Below, piece by piece: positions 1 through 12,000 of a stretch of 15,439 nt of DNA. The notes beneath the pieces were generated by a model, which saw only the letters and a program-made list of their open reading frames with translations, was not told where the DNA came from and searched no databases. The stretch is from the NCBI GenBank assembly GCA_036244855.1, contig BQKZ01008574.1, positions 1 through 15,439 of the forward strand. Direction: 5' to 3'. The translations under genes and the position numbers were made by a program. The DNA comes from Temnopleurus reevesii. Lineage: Eukaryota > Echinodermata > Echinoidea > Temnopleuroida > Temnopleuridae. The first letter of the stretch is position 1; each line of letters begins with the position of its first letter.

Positions 1-6
1 TCATAC
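1..6 (-). CDS. MORC2: Start of the next MORC2-like exon, cut by the window edge
   Basis: On the minus strand a pyrimidine-rich tract ending ttctatttcag stops at position 7. The next base, G at position 6, completes TG from the previous exon into TGG (tryptophan), followed by TAT (tyrosine). Human MORC2 has DRWVEKG at this place, so the reading is consistent, but only two codons are visible. Confidence 0.6.
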   Translation of the reverse strand, partial: V

Positions 7-3000
7 CTGAAATAGAACAAAACATATGTACAACACTCAGTAAGGTAATGTGTGAGGAAGAAGTACCAACACTGTACAGCCAATGCATCTTTGAAACTCA
101 ATTATAAAGATCTAGCTCATTTGATAATACGCTAATAGATTACTGTGTAATGTACAAAAACTATTTTCATAGAAACTGGCATTAAATAACTTGTGTCCTA
201 GAATGGCCCGCTGCTTAAAGCCTTGCACTAGCATTTTTTGTTTAACAACCTCACGATGCCAAAATAAAAGACAGTTATGTCATTGCTTCTATACTCCAGG
301 TGCTATATTTCTTCTAAAAATAATCATATGTCATTTTGGAAACATTTCAGACACATTAATATAGGTTTGAAGCATATCATATTAATTTCAACTACAAAAG
401 AAGGAGAAACTCACCACTTGTCAAACTTGTCCTTTGGATGGTCATCAAACTTGACCTTCCACTTTTCAACGGAGTCTGGTTTCCTGCTGACCTTGACCAC
501 TGACCCTTTGTGCCACTGACCTTTGATCAGGGTTTCAACTTTGTACCCTACTCCTTCTAACTCGGTATCTGTTTCACTGTTCATATTCTGAAATAAACAA
601 AGAATATTCAAACGGAAGTTATAAAGTTGTAAATGTAGAAAAGAACACACTTGTCAACAATGATGAGATGCATTCTCGCGATAGTGAATTCAACGTTCTT
701 ACTAGTCATGGTATTAGAAATCTAATTTCAGATCTATCAAACATTCTTTAATCTAGAATATTAGTTTATAGGTCTGGAATTCAGTAAATGTTAATAATAA
801 AACTTTACAAATTCGATGATACTACATCCCGCAGTGTGTACGTTAATTTCAATTTTATAATCACAATTATTTCTTCACCTGTGTCGCTGTATCTGCCTCA
901 CTGTTCTAGTATAACGAGTGATTGTACAAAGGCTACAAAACATATATATTAGCCATGATTATAAGGAGCAATGTTTGGAATTTGTGGTAGATGACAAACT
1001 GCACAAGGTAATTTTCATACTACTACTACTACTAATAATAATAATTACATTTATAAGGCGCTGTATACAGGTGTTTCAAAGCGCACAGGTGGTCTGTCTA
1101 ATCATAATACCGGTAAAAAAATACAAAATCAATACATAGTACATAATTATTACTAAACATCAAACAGCATATGCAACACTGCATAGTGTAGCAATTTACA
1201 GTTTGGATTGATGTAAATTTTATGTTGTGCAGATAGCACTGTTATCTAATGTACAATAATTTTCTGAATACCTTATCTGATGTTTCCATGGAATCCTGAG
1301 AGTCTTGTGATGAATCACTCATCTTCCTCTTCTTCTGCGGACTAGGATCAGCTGAGATGTCAGAAGCCTCTTCATCCTCAATCATCTTCTTCCCCTTCAC
1401 AGGTTGAGATGGAGGCGTAGGGGCTGGGCTGGGGCGCTTGGCAGGAGTGATGGCCGCTGATCGCTTACTGGGTTTGGGGCTTGGTGGGGCTTGCTGAACA
1501 ACAGGTGATGCTTTGCCTATGGGTTTACCCTTTGATGTGAATTGCTGTAAAAAGAGGAAAATTAACAATATCCAATGGTCATATTTTAGAAATAGATTCA
1601 TATCAAGTTAAGAATTCATTTAAAAGTAAATATTAAGAACACTCTCATCGACTAGCTCCTCCATTTCTCATTTCCTATTAAATAAATTTCATGATTTTTG
1701 TCCAAAATTATACCTGCAAAACAAGAGGAAACCATTTGAAAATAAGATTTGTGTTAAGGAAGAATACTGAATTGACAAGAATAAAATTACCTTCTTAGTG
1801 ATTGGGTCTTCCTTGGGCTTGGGAACGACTTTGGGAGACGGTTTCGGTTGAACTTTGGGAATCTGCAAGTAAACAGAAAAGCACCAAACATCTCATAATC
1901 AAAGAATAACAATATTTCATCTTTATTACTACATAATTACATTGTGTTACATGCATGCATACATATATTTCACTGGTAAAATATCTAAAGCTGAGTGTAA
2001 AAATTATTTTCATACAAAAAGTAGAAAGCCTCAGTTCACTTCCAGAATTCTAGCAAAGTCATATTTTTCCTTTGCACTGTAGGTCAATTAGATAATGAAG
2101 TAGACCTCATCAACTGCTTTCAAATTTAAACATGCCGTTTCAAATTCATGTATGATTTTGTTGAATAAAAATTAATAATAAGTCTGTATCTATATGGCGC
2201 TTAATAAAATTTTCTCTCAGCCCAGGGCAACAAGTAACATATTTTCAACAAAATTAACGAAACAAATATCAATTCACTTTCTGGGATATAAATTCATAAT
2301 TTTTCAGTTCAATAAGAAATTGATGGTACATTTCCTGATAACTTACCGGTTTAGCTTTGCCTTTGGGTATTTCCTTTGGACTTGGCTTGGGTGTGTACCT
2401 GGGTTCAGGCTTGGGTGGGGGCTTGGGTGTTGCCTTAGGGGTGCTCTTGGGGGTTGGTTTAGGGCTTGGCTTGGGGCTTGGCTTTGGAGTTGGTTTGGGT
2501 GTTGATCTTGATGCCTTCCTTTGCGGTGGAGGGGATGGTGGCGGAGACGGCGATGGTGGAGGGGACGGAGATCGTCTTCTTGAGAACAGCTTCTTGGTTC
2601 TCTGTCAAAGGAAACAAATGACATAGAAACAACATAATATAAGCTTCCTATGGAGGGGTAAAATTTTGAAATCACAAAGTTATCTATCTAACTACTTATC
2701 ACCTCAAACTGGATTTGCTTTCATCTGCAGTGATACCAATATCTCTCCTCACAATCAGTGAACAAATAATAACAATTTTTTTTTCTTTAAACTATGTGAC
2801 TGAGACACTTACATGAATTCACAAAATGCAACTGACTTAGGATTAAACTGAACAATAAGTAATTCTTATAAGAATGAAAATAGATTTATAATAGGGACTA
2901 CTGGAATTGATTTATTTTGATAATATTTCATACAATTGGCAAACTTTTCACATTCAAAGTATTCCTTTCGGATTTGTCAACAGTGCATAATTCTGTTTTA

Positions 3001-6000
3001 TCATGTACAATTACACAAATATGTGTCTAAATAGTAAAAAACACCATTTCATAATTCTTTAATGAAGTATAATAATAACATTTCTTACTTCTATTTGTTG
3101 AAGCTTTTGCTGTTTCTTCTTGATCTCCTGTCAAATGTAAACACAAAACACACATAAATGATTTACATCCATTATACATGTTTCTTGTATATCATTTGTA
3201 AAACCATAGTGTACAAGTAATACAGTTTTTAAGTGTCAGTCATTGCATTATGCTTTCACCTAACTTTGAAGGTGAATTAAATGGTCAATTTTCTTTTTAA
3301 ATAATAAATAACATTTGTAAAAATCTGAACTCTATGCCTATATTATAAGCAAATTGCATCAAATTTGCCATATGACTGATCAATAATCTATAGCTTGCAA
3401 AGTTTAAAAAAAGAATGATTTGAAAAAAATGTCAATTTTGTAAACAAGTATTGGAGAGAAAATTTGTTGTGGATCATCTCTCTAAAGATCATACTCAGTT
3501 TTTTATGTAGCTTACAGGTTAAAATGCCTGAAACTGATCCCCAATCTAGCCTGATCTTAAACTTAATGGCTTGTATTCCAATAGCGAGGTTCAATTCAAC
3601 CCAGGTCTAAGTCATTGTCATTTAGACCATCGCTTTAAATTTTGAACAGCCATGGTCTATAACAATGGTTTACTCCCGAGGTAAGTTAAACACTGCTATT
3701 GGAATACAGGCCAGTATTTTAATATGTCAACATGTATGTATGAAAAGTAATATCTTCATAAAACACATTGGCCCGTATTCTGATGTCAGGTTTAACTTAA
3801 ACTAGAGTCTAAATATGTGGTTTAAGTATGGGAAGCCAGAAGAGGCTTGAATCTATAACAGTCTATGTTTAATTTGCCAGCTTATTAGGCACTCATCGTA
3901 TTTGAAACTGTCTCGGAATAAAAACTTCAATAGTTTTCTACATTATTAGAGCATGGAAAGAGCGAACAGTTAACATAAGAATTATACAGTTAAAATAAAG
4001 TTTTGGCACTTTTGGCTACCCATACTTAAACCACAGATTTAGACTCGAGTTTAAGTTAAACCTCATATGAGAATACGGGCCAATGGCTTGTATTCCAATA
4101 GAGAGGTTCAATTTAACCCAGGTCTAAGTCATTGTCATTTAGACCATTGCTTTAACTTTTGAACAGCCAGGGTCTATAACAATGGTTTACTCCTGAGGTA
4201 AGTTAAACCCTGCTATCGGAATACAGGCCAGTATTTTAATATGTCAATATGTATGTATGGAAAGTAATATCTTCATAAAACACATTACCTCTTCAAGATC
4301 TTTCTGTTTATCTTCTGTACTCTTTGCTTCCCTTCTCATTGTACCGGTAGAGATGGAAAGCTTCTTCTCTGGGTGAGTACATCTGTATGGTAGGAAAAAA
4401 AAGATAGGTTAAATAAATTTGCTGTCCTCAATAAAACATTTGACATGCCGATAAGGAAAAACAGCTTACAGTGGCAGAGGCATAAAATTCTAATATGTAA
4501 AATCTACTTAAATGCAATGGCATACGGTACTTTTTATCACAAATGTTTTGATGCACTTTCAGCATATGAATATAATACACAATATCATACCAAATATCAA
4601 ATATAAAATATCAAATATTTATATCTTAAATATATTGGTAATTGGATGAGCTTAAAGTTTAATACAATTAAAAGAAAACAATAATTTGAACAAAAAATAA
4701 GAGGATATTAACTGTACATAAGGATGGACAGAACAATTTTCAGACATGGGCAATTTTCATAATGCAAGCATATAATCAAGTCTAACATTACCTTACATAA
4801 ATATGGCATGATAAAAGACACGGTACATATGTACAGTGTATCAGAAAATTACTTCATTATTCTGGACTAACATTTGGTGAAAGATGAATACTATTTAAAC
4901 TGCATATTCCGTCAGAAAATGAATTCATTGAAGAAATTGATGTACAGTCCTTACTTATTGAGTGTCGTGTCCTTGTTCATTGAGCATTCCCAGTTGTCAG
5001 GGTACTCAATCCCAATGGTACTGGTGGAAAATGGAAGTTGCCTCCATTTCAAGCACGAGTCTGAGAAAGAGAGATGCAACAAAATATTAGTTGAGGATTG
5101 ATTCATTTTGATGAGACAAAAGACTTATAATTACTCACAGGTCTCCATAACATTCTAAGTAAGGATCAAAGAGCAAAAGAAGTAAAGATCCTTCAAGAAT
5201 GATAAGCAAGTACCATATACTGTGAAACATCTACTCATTTGTCAAACTAACATTAGTGGAAGCTCAACAGGATACTCACACAAATGGAACTGGCTTGTTA
5301 TATTCCCGTCTACATGTCTAAGATGTATTATGGTAATGTTATTTGATATGGGTGCACCAAAAGAGTCATACAATAGCGTATCCACTATTTGAAGGGAACA
5401 ATCTTCCCTGATTTTTCCTGATGAATTTTCATAATTCCAATATAAGTACACCAAATTAATTCATCCATTTCAACCTACACTGACAAAATTTGAATATGAA
5501 AAAGAACCAAAATCCTCAATGATGAAATTTTTTCTGGGCTTGATCAAATTCCTTGACATTTCCCAGATTTGAGAGATTTTTTTCATCAAAGTCCCTCTTT
5601 AAGTGTTCAGGTTCAAGTGGGAACCATGTACAAGTCTATGATTCCTTGGAGATAAAATCTATACAATACAATACAGGTGCCTGTAAGGTAGAAATATCTA
5701 CAGTACTGTAAAAGACAATAATTTAGCATACATATATCTTACTCAGGGCATAAATTTTAAGGGGAGTGATTTCTAAAGCACCTTGTAACCCCAATTTTAC
5801 TTCATGAAGACACAATTTAGCTCCTCTAAAACTCTCCTTGAAACACTCTTGAGAGCTATATGTTGCTCCCCTGGAAATTTTTAAATTCAGTCCCTGCTTA
5901 CTGAATTCACTAAATTTCACACATTTTCAAACATTAGCATGCTGTTATTTTCATGTTTTGAAAAATTATTATTCATAAGTCTATGGGCATTCTAATGAAT

Positions 6001-9000
6001 TGAAATTTAAGTGAATTCAATTGCAAAAATAAAACTCTAGACAATTTCTCAAGCTTTTACAGTATTTCATGCAAGAAAAAGCAATTACTACATGAATAAA
6101 AGACAAAATTGAATATAAACTCACTGCATTGTATCATTGTTGGGAGTTGCATAGACCTCTTTCTGACGAACTTCGGCTCTTGGGACGGAGCATCCTTCCA
6201 GTTAGCACTCACATAGCCATAGTTCTCCCAGAACTTCAGCACACCTTGGTTTACTGAAAAAAGATTAAGGAAACATATTGAAAATCATGATAAACGAACA
6301 CATTACCAGTTCATATCATGAAAGATAAGTTCTTTCCTCCCCAGATGATATCTTTTTTAAATATTGTCTAAGTGTATAAAACTTCCAAAAACATACCAAG
6401 TTAGTATCTTTACAGTACAGAAATACGTATTATCTGAGAGACTTCAATTAGGAAGGATTTTCATCCCCTGATTGATACAAACAAAAAGTGCACCACTTCA
6501 GAAAATGATGGCTGTCTTCTTTTTATCTGCCAAAAGAATGTCATTAAGTAATGTTTAAGAGCGAAAATGGGTCTTTTATGAAAAATAGGCCTCTTATATC
6601 GAAAATGTAACATATAGCTCTCTCCCTTACTCAGATAAAAACCTACCTATATTGATATCCTTCCAATACTGGATCATATGTTCTCCAAGAGACTTCAGCA
6701 GCAGACGATATTCTTTATTATCGGCAAAGTCCTGCTTGTTGTGTGTCGGTTCAAGTACTATGTATGGAATGTTAACATAACCAAGCACACCACTGCACAT
6801 TCTGCATGATCGAACGAGAGAAATAAAATAAACAATAGGATAAAAACTGTTTCAATAATTACTGATATTCACACCTGTATAAATTCATATAAATGTAAAT
6901 ATAGCTATCATGATTGTCATACATTCCCATATCTCTTACCAAATTAAGTATAATGCAGCCATATATATTGACTGGCTCATCCGCTCTAATTCTTGCATTT
7001 CCAATTTGTTCTAAAATTAATGTTCTTATGTTATATTGTACAATTGTTCACACGTTTTGTTATAGTTTGTTGTTGTGGTTTCTATTTCATAAATTGTATG
7101 ATCTGCTCCCACAATGTTTATCCAAGGTTTATATGTCTGTAAATATGCTTGTATTCATTACTCTGAGATGAACAATAAAGTATATTTATTACAAAAAATA
7201 ATAACTCCTGGAGTCGTGAGAGAAATGCAGTCTTCCTTTTTAATACACGACATACAACTATCATTCAAAAATTTAATACTCCAGATAGATTCAATATATC
7301 ATGAAAGTATTTCATTTTTTACAGGAAATTAAGAATGAATTTTTGTATTGATTGAACCTTTAACATCACCTAACTGGTATTGCACAAGACATAAACCTTT
7401 ATAATTAAATGACAAAAATAATATACAGGAATTTCTAAAGTGCAATTACTACTCTAAATATATTCAACTGCACTAGATAGCTGAAGACTAAAAAAAGAGC
7501 AAGATACACAAAGCCTGTGTATATTCCACAATTTGTACAACAATCGAAAGACACTGAAAATGGGATTACTTACACTCCTCCATCTTGCTGAGGGCCAACC
7601 TTCTCATACATTTTGACAAGTCGATCACAGTTATAGATGAACATTCCCTGCTGCCGTCTGTTCTCGATGTCCACACCAAAGATGAAGTCCAATGTCTTGG
7701 GCTCCTTCATGGATTTTTGTTTGATCTCTGCTATCTTTTGCTTCAATGCAGACTCGTCTTTCATGTCTTGAGCGTGAGCTTGTGCTTGTCGCAGCTTGGC
7801 CTAAGGATACAAATGTTTGATGAGAATTTGAAAGATTATTACTGGAAGATAATGGCTCACTTCGTTCTGAATAACATCATATTTTGTTGGATGCTTTAAT
7901 TTTCCAGAAAACAATTTAAGATTACAATACACACATGAAATCAATATACAATCCCAATAAGCAAAAACAACCATTCTACATATATTTAGTTGAATACAGA
8001 AAATAATAAATGACTGGAAGTTCTCTTTATAGCTTCTTTCACATTAGCTCTGTTCCCCCTTGTTATTTTTTTTGTCAGCTAGCCAATGCATCCCACATCC
8101 TTGCATTATATTTCCATTAAAAAAATGAATTCGGATAACAAGCGTATAAATGGCAACTACAAATACGTATGTGGTAATAATTGCTGTATCTTTGTATCTT
8201 ACATAATCAGTTTATTTTCTGTAACCCTTTCAGGTGCTTATCAAGATTCAAGTACACAAAGATGGTAGGTTTTGGGTCACCAGTCACGTCTACTGCACAT
8301 GTAATTTGTGCATTTATTCATTTATTTGATTTTACTAAATAGAAATCCTCAATAGAATAAAATGAATAATTTGTAAGTTCTGCACGGTCAAAAAAGCAGA
8401 AAAGATGTCTTACCCTTGTGTCTTTGGTATTGATGTTCTTGTACTTCATCTCGAGTTCTTTCAGTTTACTCACAGCCTCTCGTTCATTCTCCTTAGCTGC
8501 AACAATCATAACAATCAAAACAAAATACATTAACAAACTTGATATATACATCTCTTTATACTCTTTCTATTTGTACATTTCATACTTCATTCTCATTAAA
8601 GAAACATTTCGGGAATGTTTCTCATTTCGATTTGCTCTCATAGAAACCTTCATAAACCTGGAGTGAAGGGAAACAATATGGGACATTATCTTCTCGAAAT
8701 AAAATTCAGAATTCTGTTCGACGAAAGAGATATTTTATCCTACACATAAAAAAACAATACCCTTATTGCTGTGAGTAATTCAAATCATTAGATGGTCCAA
8801 TTACCCCAAAATGCTATTAATGATAGTACAAGAACAGTCCTATTCAATTCCTTTTCATCTTATCTAGGCACTTCTGATTACCTATATTAGCAATAATCAC
8901 AAGATGCCACATCTAAAATGGGAAATCAAGTAACACACTGGTTAGGCCCTAAGTAACAAAAATCATTTAGTGATAACAATGTCCAGCGCGATATTCTTGT

Positions 9001-12000
9001 ATTATTCATGAAATAGGGGGAGTAGACTAACCAATCTTTGCTGCATCACTGGCTCGTGCGGCATCCGTCTCAGATCTCTTCTTGAAACGATTTGAACTGT
9101 ACTTGTAGAGTCTGAGGATACAAAATATGAACATTCTAATGTATGTAATAATAATAATAATGATAATAATATGTCCATTTATATAGCACAATCACTATAT
9201 GCCACTCAGGCACTCAAGCATTCCAAGGAATAAATTCTATTCTAAACAATAAAAATGTACAATAGATCAGTAAATACCTAAATAAAACAAACTTACCATC
9301 ATTTGATAAATGTAGTAATTTGTCTCATTTATAGTGCATCAAACAATAGTAGTATTTCAAAGTGAATGAGAAAACATATATATGCAAATAACTCAAAGAG
9401 CAAATCTTCATTTTGCCAAATTTGTTTAATAGCAAATACTGGTAAAACACTCTTATTGCTTGCACAATCAACTGAACCAAAGTCACGATTCAAACAAATC
9501 AAACAATAAGTTGAGGCCATTTCTGAAAAGAAAATAGCCAGTTTAAGTACTTTCTAAAAACACAACAGCAACAAAATAACAACAACACATGCTAAGAGTG
9601 TGTAGTCTCTGGATCCAAACAAATTTTGGTGGTTCCAAGATGTTGGACCTGAGCGGAGTAACTAAAAAGAAGAGTCTACCCAAAAATAATATTTGTTCAA
9701 CAAAAACAGAAAAAATTTGATAAACAGAACAAAAAAAGTTTGAGAAAAATCTGACATCTAAAAGTAAAGTTACGAATGTTTAAATATTTAGACAAATTGG
9801 CAACTGATAATGTCACAGGTGCACAACTGAGACTGACTACTTATTATATTCATATCAATGTTATAAAATGTTACTTTTTCTCTAAAAACAAGATTTCCTC
9901 AAAACTTTAACTAAAGAATATCTTCATGATAGACATGAAGATCCCATATTTGCATGTTTACATTGATACAAACTTTCTATCTTTCTGTACAAATGAACAA
10001 TTTTGCACCATAAAGACAATTCTGGATAGAAGTGCACCCATGTCATCAAATTGGCAACATGTCTGGAAGTTTTCAATTATTTACTCATCTTTTCAAATCT
10101 TTAAAAAGTGATAACTTTTTTTTATTTTTTTTTTTTATTACTTGTCCTATTTTCCGCAAGCTTTTTTTGTTTTGCTTACCAATTTTTTCTGCACCTGTTA
10201 ATTTTTTAAAATAATTTTGGGGTAGACTCTTATTAACTAATCTATTACTAAAAATAAAGTTTACCTTGGTTTATACATGACATAAGTGAGTTTGCGCGTC
10301 CTGACTTTCTTTCCCTGGATATAGATCTTCATCTTAGGTTCTGCATATAGTATCCTTGTGTAGGCTCGGAATGAGTGCCTCTCAGGGTACATACTGGGGA
10401 AAGATACATCGGAGTACAAAAGAATTATGAGTGGGACAATTTCAAAATCATTCTACAACCTAAAATTGTTGCATCAGTGACAAGAATATATAACTAATGT
10501 TTAAATACCAGTACAATGGGAGAAGCTCTTGCTTTAGACAGTATGTTTTTCTGCTATGAAATGAAATTTAAAATGAACATCTTTACAGCTTAACAAAATC
10601 TCAAATAAATCTTTGCACGCGAGAACTATTGTACTAAATTACAAATATTTCATGCTTAATTTAATTGTCAAAATTGACATAATTTTTTGTAAGATAAAAA
10701 ATAGAGATATCTCATGAAAATGTTTCTTGTGACTTATCATGTTTTGAATACACTAAGTTTGAATTGGCAGTTTGTTAGGTTACAGTTTTTAGTTATCTAA
10801 ATCATAATGGTTTAGTTTACCCATTGTCATAAGTGACATCATGAGCGTTGACCCCGCCCATCAAGATGTCTGTATCGTCAGAGAACACATCAAGTTCAGG
10901 CTCTCCACTGTCTAACAGCTTCATGTGATATACAATCACAAGGGTACCTGCAAGGAAAAATGCATTTTAGTTTCATTTTATCCTAAAAGACAATTAACAA
11001 TAATAATAATAAACATTTTTATAGAGTGCTTATCACTCGCTCAAGGAAAGTCCCTTTAGAAGTACTCAGAAAGAAGGATGAATATAGATAATAATACTAA
11101 CATTTTGGCCCTATACTTGGATAAATGAAATAAGTTACACACAATATGGAAATGGCAGTTATACCAGGACTGCCCATAAAATGCCTTTCTTATCAGAATT
11201 AATACTTATAATAAATTACTTAATAAAATATCAACCATTTAGCATGTTCCTTCACCTCCTTCTCTTTCCTTTTCTACTTCTCCTTATCCGTAATGTTGGT
11301 GGCATTGTTTGCACTATTATTGCATTATTATTATTACTAATATTAATTTTGTTATTGCTTTGTTATAAATACTATATCATCAATCATAACTATGCTTTGA
11401 TAATATAACTAGTATCATTGTTGTTATCAATTTGTGATTGCTACTCTTCATAGATGTCATTATTACCTGTGTTTTTGATCTGCCTGAACTGTCTGAAGAG
11501 CTCCTCTTCTGTACGAAAGGGTGAGTACTTGAGAATGATATCCATTTCTATCCGATGCTGCAATGCAAAATTAAAGATTATCATCAGATCCCCAAGTATA
11601 AATATATTAGAAAAAAAATGATTACTAAGATATAAGAAAGCTAAGTTCAGGAACTAGATAATATAATGTGGATGGATGTACAAATATATATGCAAAAAGG
11701 TTGGGTCATGATTCTTGATAAAACCCATTTTCAAAATTAATACAGATACATGTATTGGTATGTAAGACATTCCCAAGGTACCAGTAAATTTTTGACCCAC
11801 AAAACTTTGAGGTGGCTAGCTATTTCCCTCAAACAACGCAATGGCATTGGTGGCTATCAGAAACGATCTTTCGGTATTGTTCAACAATGGCAAAAGGTGG
11901 AAGGATGTTGTCCTTGAACAACAGTTTGTCCCTATTGCTTTGGTTGAAGAAAACCCTCCTTACCCTTTCTTTCTCAGCAGCACATGTACCAATGATAGAT

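Larger units (their letters stand above)
4364..6158 (-). other. CW-type zinc finger domain, spread over three exons
   Basis: The domain starts in MIQC (6125-6253), continues in [10 protein letters not shown] and DNWECSMN (4955-5060), and ends at KCTHPE (4289-4382). Four cysteines are present in the CW order C-x2-C, C, C. The inner cage tryptophan (KWR) is present. The other cage position, three residues before the first cysteine, is methionine. CW domains with tryptophan there read H3K4me3; human MORC2 has threonine and does not, so no H3K4me3 binding is predicted. Confidence 0.85.

Noticed and set aside
2357..2626. Plus-strand Gly-Leu-rich open frame of 89 codons
   Set aside because: It is the antisense of the Pro-Lys repeat exon on the minus strand; the repeat keeps several frames open.
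2343..2675. Minus-strand 110-codon frame rich in His, Gln and Arg
   Set aside because: It is a shifted frame of the same exon. The frame with PKP repeats joins neighbours in phase 0 between good splice sites; this one does not.
3388..3594. Minus-strand 68-codon frame next to the fold-back array
   Set aside because: Partly inside the fold-back element, no similarity, no splice sites in phase with the gene.
11181..11408. Hydrophobic plus-strand open frame of 75 codons, like a membrane protein
   Set aside because: Leu/Ile richness comes from TTA/ATT low-complexity sequence in an intron.
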